Source of the DNA: Candidatus Accumulibacter similis
Lineage (GTDB): Bacteria; Pseudomonadota; Gammaproteobacteria; Burkholderiales; Rhodocyclaceae
Assembly: GCA_013347225.1 (NCBI GenBank)
Contig: CP054595.1
Coordinates: 4,894,415 to 4,958,414, forward strand
Direction: 5' to 3'
Length of the DNA stretch: 64,000 bases
Within the stretch, counting starts at the first letter, position 1, and the number at the start of each line of letters is the position of its first letter. The notes beneath the pieces are model-generated. The model was not told the origin of the DNA and did no database searches. It saw only the letters and a list, made by a program, of their open reading frames with translations. Position numbers and translations under genes: made by a program. Shown in pieces: positions 52,299 to 63,701 of this stretch.

Positions 52299-54083
52299 AT
52301 GGCCAACCCGTCCAACCCTTCGGAGATTGCCCGCGAGGCGCTGCGTTTGCTGGCGGTTCGCCGGCTGCAGCCGTCGCCCGACAACTACCGCGCGCTGTAC
52401 CACGAGATTGCTGGATCACAGCCGGCCGAAGCGTTGCCCCAGCGCGAGTTCAAGGCGCTGCTGGCGTCACTGCCGCAGGAGACGCTGGCGCAGCAGCGGC
52501 TGGCGCGGCGGCTGGAGCAGGCGTTCGCGGCGAGCAACTGGCAGCAACTTGGCGTCGGCCTGTCCGACCTGGTGCGACAGCTCGGCAAGGAGCAGGAACT
52601 GCCCTGGAACGAACTGTTTGGCGACTTTCTGCGCGAGTGGGAGAACAAGCAGGCCGGACTCACCGTCGCCCGCAAGCGCGAAGCGCTGGAACGCGTTCTG
52701 GCGGGCGGTTCGAGCGGCGGCGAAGTGCTGTTCGGACGGCTGCAGGGCCTGGTGAAGTCGTGGTCTGCCGCCGGCCCGGCGGGCGGGGATATCCCGCTGC
52801 TGGCGTCCGAAGCGGTCGAAGCCGGCTCGATCGGGCTCCAGGCCGCGGGCGAAGGCGCGGCAACAGCGAGGGACGACGGCAGCGACCCGTCGGCACAGCT
52901 GCGCGACCTCTTCGCCCACCTCCTGGAAGCGCTCATTGGCTCACAGCTCGCCAGCGAACCGGATCTCGCCGCCGATGCCCGCGCCCTGGTCCACAAGGTA
53001 CGCACCGCCACCTCGCGCAGCGCCCTCGACGACCTGCTCGCCGGGATCAAGCGCTTCGCGTTTCGTCTCGAGCTGCTGGCCGAGGATCGGGCGGAACTGC
53101 GTGCCGGTCTGCTGAAGCTGCTGCAGCTGCTGATCGAGAACGTCGGCGAACTCGTCGTCGAGGACCACTGGCTGCGCGGACAGATCGACATCGTCCGCGA
53201 CATCGTCGCCGGTCCGCTGAACGTCCGTTCGATCGAGGATGCAGAGAGCCGGCTGAAGGAAGTGATCTTCAAGCAAAGCCAGCTCAAGCACAGCCTCACT
53301 GAGGCGCGGGAGAACCTGAAGCAGATGCTGGCGGGCTTTGTCGACCACCTGGCCGAGTTCGCCGATTCGACATCGGACTACCACGACAAGATCGAGGCAT
53401 GCGCGGCGAAGATCAACCAGGCCGACGACATCACACAGCTCGAGGAGGTGCTCGCGGAAGTGATCCGCGAAACGAAGATCATCCAGCTCAACGCGCAACG
53501 CTCGCGCGATGACCTGCGCGCCGCCCGCGAGCGGGTTGGCGAAACCGAGCGGCGGATCGCCGAGCTGCAGCAGGAACTGGAGCGGGCAAGCACTCTGGTG
53601 CGCCATGACCAGCTTACCGGTGCGCTGAACCGGCGCGGGCTCGAGGAGGCCTTCGAGAAGGAAGTGGGGCGGGCGCGACGGCGTCAGTCGACGCTTTGCG
53701 TCGCGCTGCTGGACATCGACAACTTCAAGAGGCTCAACGATTCACTCGGCCACGATGCCGGCGATGCGGCGCTGATCCACCTGGCGACCGTGATTCGCGA
53801 AACGATGCGGCCGCAGGACACGGTGGCCCGCTTCGGTGGGGAAGAGTTCATCATCGTGCTGCCCGAGACGCCGGTCGAAGATGCGCAGACGGCCATCGTC
53901 CGCCTGCAACGCGAGTTGACCCGGCGCATCTTCCTGCACAACAACAATCGCCAGTTGATCACCTTCAGCGCGGGCGTCACCGAGGTCCGGCCCGGCGACA
54001 CCCAGGCATCGGCAACCAAGCGGGCAGACGAGGCGATGTACGCGGCCAAGCAGGCGGGGAAGAATCGCGTCCTGGTCGGCTGA
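52299..54083 (+). CDS. GGDEF-domain diguanylate cyclase
   Basis: 594 residues from the ATG at 52299. It has a long helical N-terminal part, including a coiled-coil stretch before the catalytic domain (ERVGETERRIAELQQELERA). The GGDEF domain begins VRHDQLTGALNRRGLEEAF and carries the active-site variant FGGEEF, which is compatible with cyclase activity. No transmembrane helix is evident, so it should be cytoplasmic. No EAL domain is present. Confidence 0.93.
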   Translation: MANPSNPSEIAREALRLLAVRRLQPSPDNYRALYHEIAGSQPAEALPQREFKALLASLPQETLAQQRLARRLEQAFAASNWQQLGVGLSDLVRQLGKEQELPWNELFGDFLREWENKQAGLTVARKREALERVLAGGSSGGEVLFGRLQGLVKSWSAAGPAGGDIPLLASEAVEAGSIGLQAAGEGAATARDDGSDPSAQLRDLFAHLLEALIGSQLASEPDLAADARALVHKVRTATSRSALDDLLAGIKRFAFRLELLAEDRAELRAGLLKLLQLLIENVGELVVEDHWLRGQIDIVRDIVAGPLNVRSIEDAESRLKEVIFKQSQLKHSLTEARENLKQMLAGFVDHLAEFADSTSDYHDKIEACAAKINQADDITQLEEVLAEVIRETKIIQLNAQRSRDDLRAARERVGETERRIAELQQELERASTLVRHDQLTGALNRRGLEEAFEKEVGRARRRQSTLCVALLDIDNFKRLNDSLGHDAGDAALIHLATVIRETMRPQDTVARFGGEEFIIVLPETPVEDAQTAIVRLQRELTRRIFLHNNNRQLITFSAGVTEVRPGDTQASATKRADEAMYAAKQAGKNRVLVG

Positions 54084-54114
54084 AGGCTGGCGAGGAAGCA
54101 GACGCGCGCTGGCG

Positions 54115-54912
54115 TCAGCCTTGGCTCGCCGCGACGACCGGCCTGTTTGCCAGTTGCCTGAGAACCTCGCCGGCGGCGAGGAAGCCGAACGAAGCGGTGA
54201 CACAGACGGCCGAGCCGAAGCCCGCACAACCGAGGCCGCTCAGTGTCTGCGGCGGGGCGCAGGCACCGGCCCGCGTCGGCTGGCGCAGGGGCTCGCTGGA
54301 AAACACCGCGGGAACTCCGAACTTCTTCTTCGCTTCGCGCGGAAATCCGTAGTCGCGGCGCAGCAGCGACCGCACGCGGGCGAGCAGCGGATCCTGGATC
54401 GTGCAGGCGAGGTCGACCACCTGGATGCGACTGGCGTCGATCTGGCCGCCGGCGCCACCAGCGGTGACCAACGGCAACCCGCGGCGCTTCGTCCAAGCGA
54501 TCATCGCCGCCTTGGTGCGCACCTGATCGGTGGCGTCGATGACGTGCTCGACGCCGCCACCAAGCGTCGCTTCAAGGTTCTCCGGGGTGACGAAGTCCTC
54601 GATCTCATGCACCGTGCATTGCGGATTGATGGCGCGGATGCGTTCGGCCATCGCGCTCACCTTGGCCTTGCCGAATTCACCGTCGAGGGCATGCACCTGC
54701 CGGTTGACGTTCGATTCGGCGATCATGTCGAGATCGATCAGGGTGATCCGGCCAACACCAGAGCGGGCAAGCGCTTCGACTGCCCAGGATCCGACACCGC
54801 CAATACCGACGACGGCGACATGGGCGTCGCGGAAGGACAGCAGCGCGTCCTCGCCGTAAACTCGGGCAACACCGCCGAAGCGGCGGGCCGGGTCGCAGCT
54901 CTGCTGGCTCAC
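54115..54912 (-). CDS. tcdA: tRNA threonylcarbamoyladenosine dehydratase
   Basis: 265 residues. An E1-like ThiF fold with the nucleotide loop VAVVGIGGVGSWAVEALARS, then TLIDLDMIAESNVNRQVHAL and GGAGGQIDASRIQVVDL. It catalyses ATP-dependent cyclisation of t6A to ct6A in tRNA. The GTG at 54912, overlapping the upstream stop (GTGA), gives the family length of about 268; a GTG at 54960 would extend into the upstream gene. It is translationally coupled to the HD-GYP gene. Confidence 0.93.
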   Translation of the reverse strand: MSQQSCDPARRFGGVARVYGEDALLSFRDAHVAVVGIGGVGSWAVEALARSGVGRITLIDLDMIAESNVNRQVHALDGEFGKAKVSAMAERIRAINPQCTVHEIEDFVTPENLEATLGGGVEHVIDATDQVRTKAAMIAWTKRRGLPLVTAGGAGGQIDASRIQVVDLACTIQDPLLARVRSLLRRDYGFPREAKKKFGVPAVFSSEPLRQPTRAGACAPPQTLSGLGCAGFGSAVCVTASFGFLAAGEVLRQLANRPVVAASQG

Positions 54913-56018
54913 CGGACCTCGAGGAGACGGCGCACCACCTGATTGAATGGGGCGATCCACTCGGCCGCAAACTGCCGGTCGCAGGCGTTGATTTCGGCGA
55001 TTGCCAGCAACAGCGCGCGCTTCCTGCCACGCTCAGCGTGCTTCAGCATCACCGATTCGAAGGCGTCGACGATGCCGAGCAACCTCGCGCCGGGACAGAT
55101 GCCGGCGGCTGGCAGCCCCCGCGGATAGCCCTTGCCATCCGGCATCTCGTGGTGCTGGACAACCATTTCGGCGGCCTCCGACCAGCCCGCCATCCTGGAC
55201 AGGAGACCAGCCGCGTAGCCTGGATGGAGATGCAGCGCCTTTCTGTCTTGCGCCGTCATCCTGTCGGACTTGAGCCACACATCTTCGGCGAGGAACATCA
55301 TCCCGATGTCGTGCATGTAGACGGCCGCTTCGAGTTGGCTGGGGTCGATGGCTTCACCCACCTCCTGATTTGTTTCCAGGGCCAGTCGCGCGAGGCGCTC
55401 GGTCCTCCCAGCGAAGCGCGGCGAGCGGTCGTCGAGCTGGCAGGCCAGCGACCGAAAGAAGGCCAGATCGTCGCGCGCCCGCTGCGGCGCGTCCGGGCCC
55501 GGAACGATCGGCTCACCGGCGACGGTGAGGCTGCTGCTGGCGAGCGGACGACAGCCGGTGAGCATTTCGATGACCGCCGCCATCCCCTCGTCGAGTTCGC
55601 TCGGCGCGAGCAGCGCCAGATCCTCGATCCCCTCCACCATCCGCTCTACCTGCAGATCGGCAACCCCCCGCCCTGCGGCGAGGCGGCTCATCGCGAGTTC
55701 CAGTCGATCGACCAGCAGCAACAGCAGTTCCGCCAGCTGGCTGGTAAACGCGACCTCGTTGCGGCGCACCCGCGCCAGCAGGGTCTCGATCGGGTGGACC
55801 ATGGCAACCGCCAGGTGGATCCCGCAGATCGCAGCGTCCCCCTTGACATTGTGCAGCGAGCGGAACAGGCTGCCGAGCGCTTCGCGGTCGGCACTGGCAA
55901 CCCGCAGGCGGGCGACGTCACGTTCAATTGCGTGCACGCAATCGCGCAGCGCGTCGATGAAATCCTGCAGGCCACCAGGATCGATCCGGCCCCAGTCTGC
56001 TGTTTGCTGTCGGTCCAT
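54909..56018 (-). CDS. HPt-HD-GYP protein (c-di-GMP phosphodiesterase-like)
   Basis: 369 residues. The N-terminal half is a histidine phosphotransfer-like bundle (FRSLHNVKGDAAICGIH supplies the histidine). The C-terminal half is an HD-GYP domain with YMHDIGMMFL as the HD pair, HLHPGYAAGLLSRM and QHHEMPDGKGYPRGLP as the HHExxDGxGYP motif, all intact. It may hydrolyse c-di-GMP under control of phosphorelay input. Its stop overlaps tcdA. Confidence 0.88.
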   Translation of the reverse strand: MDRQQTADWGRIDPGGLQDFIDALRDCVHAIERDVARLRVASADREALGSLFRSLHNVKGDAAICGIHLAVAMVHPIETLLARVRRNEVAFTSQLAELLLLLVDRLELAMSRLAAGRGVADLQVERMVEGIEDLALLAPSELDEGMAAVIEMLTGCRPLASSSLTVAGEPIVPGPDAPQRARDDLAFFRSLACQLDDRSPRFAGRTERLARLALETNQEVGEAIDPSQLEAAVYMHDIGMMFLAEDVWLKSDRMTAQDRKALHLHPGYAAGLLSRMAGWSEAAEMVVQHHEMPDGKGYPRGLPAAGICPGARLLGIVDAFESVMLKHAERGRKRALLLAIAEINACDRQFAAEWIAPFNQVVRRLLEVR

Positions 56019-56178
56019 GCAAGAAGCCCCTCGCCACGTGTTGGCGCAGAGTGTAACCGAAAGCCTCCGGCGCCGACTGGCCTGCCGTGCTCCCGGAGAT
56101 TCAGACCGTGGTGTCGGCTAGCGGATCATCCGCAGGGGTTCTCGCCTCAAGGTGGACATCGCTCGCTCGCCAGCGACG

Positions 56179-58122
<1,944 letters not shown>

Positions 58123-58173
58123 GACCAATTCCCGAATAGCGTAGACTGGAAAAACTCTACAGTTTATCACACA

Positions 58174-59913
58174 CTAGCCGTCAGCGTTGCCGCGGACGCC
58201 GATGGCTTCCAGGTATCGTTGCTTTTCCTCGGCCGACAACCCGCCAACCCCGAGCCTGTGCACCTTCTCCTGCAGCAGCTGGAACGTGCGCCGGTGATCA
58301 CCTTCGCGGAGTTTGCTGACGGCTCCGGCGAACTCGGCGTCAACCTCGTCTTCGGCAAAGGGCTGGTGCATTAGTTCAGCGGCAGCGGCGCGAAGAACTT
58401 CCTCGCATTCGCTGCCCTGCAGCCGCTCGAGCAATGCCGAGTACGGCAGATCGCCACCCGGAGTCGACCTGATGCTTTCGCACAGCATGCGCACGGCATT
58501 GGCCTCGGCCGAGCTGTCCGGCAGGAGCTCGACCGGCAGCCCTGACGCCAGTTTGGGCTTCTGCAGCAGCAGGCGCAGCAGTGGCCGCAGCAGCGATGGC
58601 GCCTGCCGCCGTACGCGTCCGGGAGCCGCCTGCACCGCCGGCCGCAGGTCACACAGATGCTCAACCTCCGCCTGCGAAAACCCGCTCAGTTCCGCCAGGC
58701 GCTTGACCAGTTGCAAGCGCAGCATGCTGGATTGCAGGCGAGCGAGGAGCGGCTTCGCCTCGGCGATCAACTGGACCCGACCTTCCGCGCTGGCAAGATC
58801 GCAGCGCCCAGCGAGTTCACGCAGGAAGAACTCCGACAGCGGGGTGGCCTGGGTCGTCAGGGCACGAAACGCGTCGGCGCCTCGCTGTCGGACCAGGCTG
58901 TCTGGATCCTCTCCTTCCGGCAGGAAGACAAAGGCGATGCTCTTCGGTTCGGCAAGCACCTCCAGGCTGCCCTCGAGTGCGCGCCAGGCGGCCTTTCGCC
59001 CGGCGGCATCGCCGTCGAAGCAGAAAACGATACGATCGGCCTGGCGCAGCAGCTTCTGCACTTGCGTCACCGTGGTTGCCGTACCGAGGGTCGCGACCGA
59101 GTTCTCGACGCCGTGCTGCGCAAGCGCCACGACGTCGAGGTAGCCTTCGACGACGATCACCGTCCCCGCCTGGCGGATCGCAACGCGCGCCTGCGGCAGC
59201 CCAAAGACCTCACGGCCCTTTTCGAACAGCGGCGTTTCTGGCGAATTCAGGTATTTGGGCTCTCCCTGACCCAGTACCCGACCGCCGAACGCAATCACCT
59301 CGCCCTTCTGGTTGCAGATCGGAAACATCACGCGATCGCGGAAGCGGTCGTACAGACGCCCGCGCTCATCCTTGATCACGAGGCCGGCCATCTGCAACTC
59401 GGGGTTGGCATGGTCCTGGAAGACCCTGGCGAGATTCTGGCCCCCTTCCGCCGCATAGCCAATGCCGAATCGACGCGCGATCTCACCGCTGACACCGCGC
59501 TCCTTGAGATACCTGATTGCACGCTCGGAGCCCTTGAGCTGCTCGTAGTAGAACTTCGCGGCACGCGTCATGAGCTCGCTCAGCACCTGCAAATGCGGGC
59601 CGCCCCCGCTGGCCGCTGCACGCCCTTCGGGAACTTCCATGGCAGCGCGACCGGCAAGCTCGCGCACCGCATCGACAAAGCCGAGGCCGGCGTACTCGAT
59701 CAGGAAGCCGATGGCGTTGCCGTGAGCGCCGCAACCGAAGCAATGGTAGAACTGCTTGCTCGGGCTGACTGTAAACGAGGGGGACTTCTCGTTGTGGAAG
59801 GGGCAGCATGCGACGTAGTTGGCACCTGCCTTCTTGAGCGGCACATGCTCGTCGATCAGGTCAACGAGGTCGACCCGATAGAGCAGTTCCTGAATGAACG
59901 ACTCAGGAATCAA
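58174..59913 (-). CDS. dnaG: DNA primase DnaG
   Basis: 579 residues from a TTG start at 59913 that gives the conserved IPESFIQELLYRVDLVDL and is preceded by GGGGAAGG. The N-terminal zinc-binding CHC2 motif (CCPFHNEKSP ... YHCFGCGAHG), the TOPRIM core (VIVVEGYLDVVALAQHG; FCFDGDAAGRKAAWRAL) and the C-terminal DnaB-interacting region are present. It makes RNA primers for replication. It lies 51 bases upstream of rpoD. Confidence 0.96.
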   Translation of the reverse strand: MIPESFIQELLYRVDLVDLIDEHVPLKKAGANYVACCPFHNEKSPSFTVSPSKQFYHCFGCGAHGNAIGFLIEYAGLGFVDAVRELAGRAAMEVPEGRAAASGGGPHLQVLSELMTRAAKFYYEQLKGSERAIRYLKERGVSGEIARRFGIGYAAEGGQNLARVFQDHANPELQMAGLVIKDERGRLYDRFRDRVMFPICNQKGEVIAFGGRVLGQGEPKYLNSPETPLFEKGREVFGLPQARVAIRQAGTVIVVEGYLDVVALAQHGVENSVATLGTATTVTQVQKLLRQADRIVFCFDGDAAGRKAAWRALEGSLEVLAEPKSIAFVFLPEGEDPDSLVRQRGADAFRALTTQATPLSEFFLRELAGRCDLASAEGRVQLIAEAKPLLARLQSSMLRLQLVKRLAELSGFSQAEVEHLCDLRPAVQAAPGRVRRQAPSLLRPLLRLLLQKPKLASGLPVELLPDSSAEANAVRMLCESIRSTPGGDLPYSALLERLQGSECEEVLRAAAAELMHQPFAEDEVDAEFAGAVSKLREGDHRRTFQLLQEKVHRLGVGGLSAEEKQRYLEAIGVRGNADG

Positions 59914-60319
59914 CTGGCCTTCCCCATGCTTCGTCAGCCACCGCAAACCCGGAGAAGTGCCCGCCCGTTCCGGCCATCGCCGGCAATGCGGCGCGTTGCC
60001 GGCGACGCGTCTGCGAGCCGCGGCCCCCCGTGCACGACCGCCCAGCCCGCATGTCCAGCGGCCGCATAGGCATTGCGCCCCCCTGATCGCGCGCGCAGGG
60101 TGCCAGCACGACGAGACGAAGCCGACCGCGGTTGGCTGTCAAGCAAGCGTGCGCGCATTTCCGGGGCAACTCACCGCGCGGCATGGCCCACCGACAGGCA
60201 ACGCGCGCCGGCAATCCCAAGGACATCCATACTGCCGCGCCTCCAGCGAATCCTTCAGGCCTGGTGGCGAGCGTGGGCAGCACGTCGAAACGGGCCCGCG
60301 CATCGATCGCGCCAGCAAC
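59914..60319. other. Spacer between rpsU and dnaG
   Basis: About 460 bases between dnaG and rpsU. In many proteobacteria a yqeY (GatB-like) gene lies here; none is detectable. The right end holds the rpsU terminator. Confidence 0.5.
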
Positions 60320-60350
60320 GAAAACAGCCGCCCGTCGCAAGAAGGGCGGC
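60320..60350 (-). terminator. Terminator/attenuator after rpsU
   Basis: GCCGCCC and GGGCGGC form a 7-bp stem with a 10-base loop, followed on the minus strand by TGTTTTCG, about 20 bases past the rpsU stop. Partial termination here would set the lower expression of dnaG relative to rpsU. Confidence 0.6.
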
Positions 60351-60372
60351 GTTCGGTGCAGGAAAACTCGGG

Positions 60373-60585
60373 TCAGTAAAGCTTGGGCGGCAGGGTCTGG
60401 CTGCGCATCCGCTTGTGGTGACGTTTGACCGCCGCCGCAAGCTTCCGCTTGCGCTCCGCCGTGGGCTTTTCGTAGAACTCGCGAGCCCTCAGTTCGGTCA
60501 GGAGACCGGTTTTCTCAACGGTACGCTTGAAACGACGGATCGCAACTTCGAACGGCTCATTTTCCTTGACGCGAATGGCTGGCAT
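60373..60585 (-). CDS. rpsU: 30S ribosomal protein S21
   Basis: 70 residues, the family's usual length, with the start MPAIRVKENEPFEVAIRRFK, FYEKPTAERKRKLAAAVKRH and a basic C-terminus. S21 helps form 16S rRNA-mRNA contacts at initiation. ATG is behind GGGAAGAG. It is the promoter-proximal gene of the rpsU-dnaG-rpoD unit. Confidence 0.97.
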   Translation of the reverse strand: MPAIRVKENEPFEVAIRRFKRTVEKTGLLTELRAREFYEKPTAERKRKLAAAVKRHHKRMRSQTLPPKLY

Positions 60586-60633
60586 CGACTCTTCCCAAGT
60601 TCAAAAAAATCCTAGACCTCAAACTAGTCGACC

Positions 60634-60663
60634 ATTATAAGCATACTCGTCTCCAACTTCCAA
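60634..60663 (-). promoter_or_regulatory. Promoter of the rpsU-dnaG-rpoD unit
   Basis: On the minus strand, TTGGAA (60658-60663) and a perfect TATAAT (60634-60639) are separated by 18 bases. The -10 box lies about 50 bases before the rpsU ATG. Confidence 0.7.
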
Positions 60664-61171
60664 GCAGAGACTCGGCCCCGCAGCCGGCCAAGGCGTTTCG
60701 GCGGGTCCGGCAGCGGTGCCCGGGGCGGGTCCGGAGGACGATGAGCTGGCGCTTGGGCCAACGAGAAGCAAGCGCGCACGTCATGGAACAGGTCGGCGCT
60801 CTCGTGAGCGATGCTCCGGATCCCGGCCCCCGCACGCGGTAAGCAGCCGACGCTGGATCATTGTGCCGGTTGCCGCTGAACGAACCCCCGCATCCGCCGG
60901 AAACATGGCCAGGTTCATTCGCCAACTGCGAATCTGCCGGCGTCAACCGCCACCATAGCAAGCCTCACATCTGGCAAGCGCAGCGTCCCACATTCGGCCC
61001 CGGCGAGTACGGCGGTCGCCAACCGCACCTTCCCCCGCGCCGGGAAGCCCGGGCACGCGCCTGGCGGAGCGGCAGCCCGGCCAGCTGCAGCCACGGTTGT
61101 TGCGCACGGCCGCTGGCGTCACCGGCGTCACGGTCTGCCTACCCCGTCGTCCCCGCCGTTCCGCCTCATGC
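60664..61171. other. Non-coding spacer
   Basis: GC-rich intergenic region between the rpsU promoter and the hisC stop. Nothing else is recognised. Confidence 0.4.
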
Positions 61172-62254
61172 TCACCGCTTCGCGAGCAGTTCCTGCAACG
61201 CCTGAATCAGCGAGGCGCACTGCGTGTCGCTACCGATCGTGATGCGCAGGTACTGTTCGATCCGCGGCAGCAGGAAGTGGCGAACGATGATGCCACGTTG
61301 CCGCAGCCGCGCCGCGAGTTCCCCGGCGTCGTGCTGCGGGTGACGCACGAAGATGAAGTTGGCGGCTGACGGCAGGACACTGAAGCCAAGCGCCAACAGG
61401 GCGCTGCGCAACTTTTCGCGACTGCGGATGACCGCCTGCCGGGTGCTCTCGAAGTGCTCCTCGTCGGCCATGGCAGCGACAGCACCGACAATCGCCAGGC
61501 GATCGAGCGGATAGGAGTTGAAGCTGTTCTTGACGCGCTCGAGTGCCTCGATCAGATCGCGCTGGCCGATGGCGTAGCCGACTCGCAGCCCGGCGAGCGA
61601 ACGCGACTTGGACAGGGTGTGCACCACCAGCAGGTTGGCGTGGCGATTGACCAGGGCAATCGCCGAGGCGCCACCGAAGTCCACGTAGGCTTCATCGACG
61701 ACGACCACCGATTGCTGCTGCCTGAGCAGCAGTTGCTCGATCGCCGCCAAGGGCAGCAGGCAGCCAGTCGGTGCATTCGGGTTCGGGAAGATGATGCCAC
61801 CGTTCGCCACGTCGTAGTCGTCGACGCGGATCTGAAAGTCCTCGCTGAGCGGCACCGTCACGCAGGCGATTTCGTACAGCGCGCAATACACCGGGTAGAA
61901 ACTGTAGGTGATGTCGGGGAAGAGGATCGGCAGCTCGTGCTTGAGCAGGGCCATGAAGGCCAGAGCCAGCACTTCGTCGGAGCCGTTGCCGACGAAGACC
62001 TGCTCCGTACCGATTCCAAACTCGCCGTAGCGGGTGGCGATTGCCGCGCGCAGCTGGTCGGCGTTCGGGTCCGGATAGAGCCGGAGCAGGCCACCGTCTG
62101 CAGCCAGCTCCCCGGCGATCGCTGCAACAACGCGCGGTGACGGTGGATAGGGATTTTCGTTGGTGTTCAGCTTGACGAGTTGCGGCAGCTTCGGTTGCTC
62201 GCCCGGAACGTATGGCGTCAGGCGATGAACGACGGGGCTCCAGTAGCGGCTCAT
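61172..62254 (-). CDS. hisC: Histidinol-phosphate aminotransferase
   Basis: 360 residues. A PLP-dependent fold-type I enzyme: LVKLNTNENPYPPSPRV at the N-terminus, FVGNGSDEVLALAFMALL, the PNAPTG motif, DEAYVDFGG, and the PLP-lysine in TLSKSRSLAGLRVGYAIG. It converts imidazole acetol phosphate and glutamate to histidinol phosphate. It is divergent from hisB rather than in the main his cluster. Confidence 0.96.
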   Translation of the reverse strand: MSRYWSPVVHRLTPYVPGEQPKLPQLVKLNTNENPYPPSPRVVAAIAGELAADGGLLRLYPDPNADQLRAAIATRYGEFGIGTEQVFVGNGSDEVLALAFMALLKHELPILFPDITYSFYPVYCALYEIACVTVPLSEDFQIRVDDYDVANGGIIFPNPNAPTGCLLPLAAIEQLLLRQQQSVVVVDEAYVDFGGASAIALVNRHANLLVVHTLSKSRSLAGLRVGYAIGQRDLIEALERVKNSFNSYPLDRLAIVGAVAAMADEEHFESTRQAVIRSREKLRSALLALGFSVLPSAANFIFVRHPQHDAGELAARLRQRGIIVRHFLLPRIEQYLRITIGSDTQCASLIQALQELLAKR

Positions 62255-62406
62255 GAAAGGCTGCTCGGTGTAGGTTCACGGGAAGCGTGAAATGGTATCA
62301 TGCCCCCTGTCGATCAGCGGGCGGTTGCCGATGATCGCTGGTGCCCCTGAGCTTGACGCCGGGCGCCCCTGTTCACACCCGACATGCCTCAGGCAATGGT
62401 ATCCCG

Positions 62407-62994
62407 ATGCGGCAAGCAGAAGTCTCCAGGCACACGCTCGAAACCCGGGTCGATGTCCGGCTCGATCTCGATGGCAGCGGGCATGGGAATTTCGCCACCG
62501 GCGTGCCCTTCCTCGACCACATGCTCGAGCAGATCTCGCGGCACGGCCTGATCGACCTCGACATCGTTGCGAGTGGCGACCTGCACATCGATGCGCACCA
62601 CACCGTTGAGGACATTGGCATCACACTGGGCCAGGCTCTGGCACGCGCGCTGGGAGACAAGCGCGGCCTGCGTCGCTACGGCCATGCCTACGTACCGCTC
62701 GACGAAGCCCTGTCACGAGCCGTCGTCGATCTCTCGGGTAGACCAGGCCTCTGCTTCCATGTCGCGTTTGCGCGGGCGATGATCGGTGGCTTCGACGTCG
62801 ACCTGATCCATGAGTTCTTCCAGGGGCTGGCGAATCATGCCGCGCTGACCCTGCACATCGACAACCTGCGCGGCGACAACGCGCACCATCAGGCGGAAAC
62901 GGTGTTCAAGGCTTTTGGTCGTGCGCTGCGGATGGCGGTGGAAGAAGATCCGCGAGCCGCTGGCAGCGTTCCGTCGACCAAAGGCACGCTGTGA
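62407..62994 (+). CDS. hisB: Imidazoleglycerol-phosphate dehydratase
   Basis: 195 residues from ATG 62407, typical of monofunctional HisB. FLDHMLEQISRHG and DAHHTVEDIGITLGQA carry metal-binding His/Glu motifs; the second repeat is ALTLHIDNLRGDNAHHQAET. It makes imidazole acetol phosphate. Its stop overlaps the hisH start (TGATG). Confidence 0.96.
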   Translation: MRQAEVSRHTLETRVDVRLDLDGSGHGNFATGVPFLDHMLEQISRHGLIDLDIVASGDLHIDAHHTVEDIGITLGQALARALGDKRGLRRYGHAYVPLDEALSRAVVDLSGRPGLCFHVAFARAMIGGFDVDLIHEFFQGLANHAALTLHIDNLRGDNAHHQAETVFKAFGRALRMAVEEDPRAAGSVPSTKGTL

Positions 62995-63653
62995 TGGCGA
63001 ACGGCGCCCGACAGTCCGGTACCACCGTCGTCGTCGATTACGGCATGGGCAATCTGCGATCGGTGTGGCAGGCTCTGGTACACGTCGCCAATGGCCGTAA
63101 GGTGCTCGTTTCGGCCGATCCGGAAGTGGTGCTGGCCGCCGAACGCGTCGTCTTTCCCGGCCAGGGTGCGATGCCGGACTGCATGCGCGAGATTGACGAG
63201 CGTGGCCTGCGGGCGGCAATTCTTGATGCCGCCCGCAACAAGCCCTTTCTCGGCATCTGCATCGGCCAGCAGATGCTCTTCGAGCACAGCGAGGAGGGCG
63301 AGGTCCCGGGGCTCGGTGTCCTGCCGGGACGTGTCAGGCGCTTTCCGGCGGCCGCAATGGTCGACCCTGCCGGAATGCGGCTCAAGGTGCCGCACATGGG
63401 ATGGAACGAGGTCTGGCAGAGAGGCGGCCACCCCCTGTGGCGGGGAATCGCCGACGGCGCCCGTTTCTATTTCGTGCACAGCTATTTCGTCGAACCCGAA
63501 GATGCATGCTGTGTCGCCGCCACGACCGATTATGGCATCCACTTTACCAGCGTGGTCGCACGGGATAACATCTTCGCTCTACAATGCCATCCGGAAAAGA
63601 GTTCGCCGGCCGGGCTCGTCATGCTGGCGAACTTTTTTGCCTGGAAACCCTGA
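62994..63653 (+). CDS. hisH: Imidazole glycerol phosphate synthase, glutaminase subunit
   Basis: 219 residues. A class I glutamine amidotransferase: VVDYGMGNLRSVWQAL, the oxyanion strand PGQGAMPDCM, the nucleophile cysteine in FLGICIGQQMLFE, and the His/Glu pair in ALQCHPEKSSPAG. It supplies ammonia to HisF. The ATG overlaps the hisB stop; a GTG at 62991 is possible. Confidence 0.96.
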   Translation: MANGARQSGTTVVVDYGMGNLRSVWQALVHVANGRKVLVSADPEVVLAAERVVFPGQGAMPDCMREIDERGLRAAILDAARNKPFLGICIGQQMLFEHSEEGEVPGLGVLPGRVRRFPAAAMVDPAGMRLKVPHMGWNEVWQRGGHPLWRGIADGARFYFVHSYFVEPEDACCVAATTDYGIHFTSVVARDNIFALQCHPEKSSPAGLVMLANFFAWKP

Positions 63654-63701
63654 TCGAGCGTCCGTGTCTCATTTGTATAAACTCCCTTTCTTGTTTTCGC
63701 C

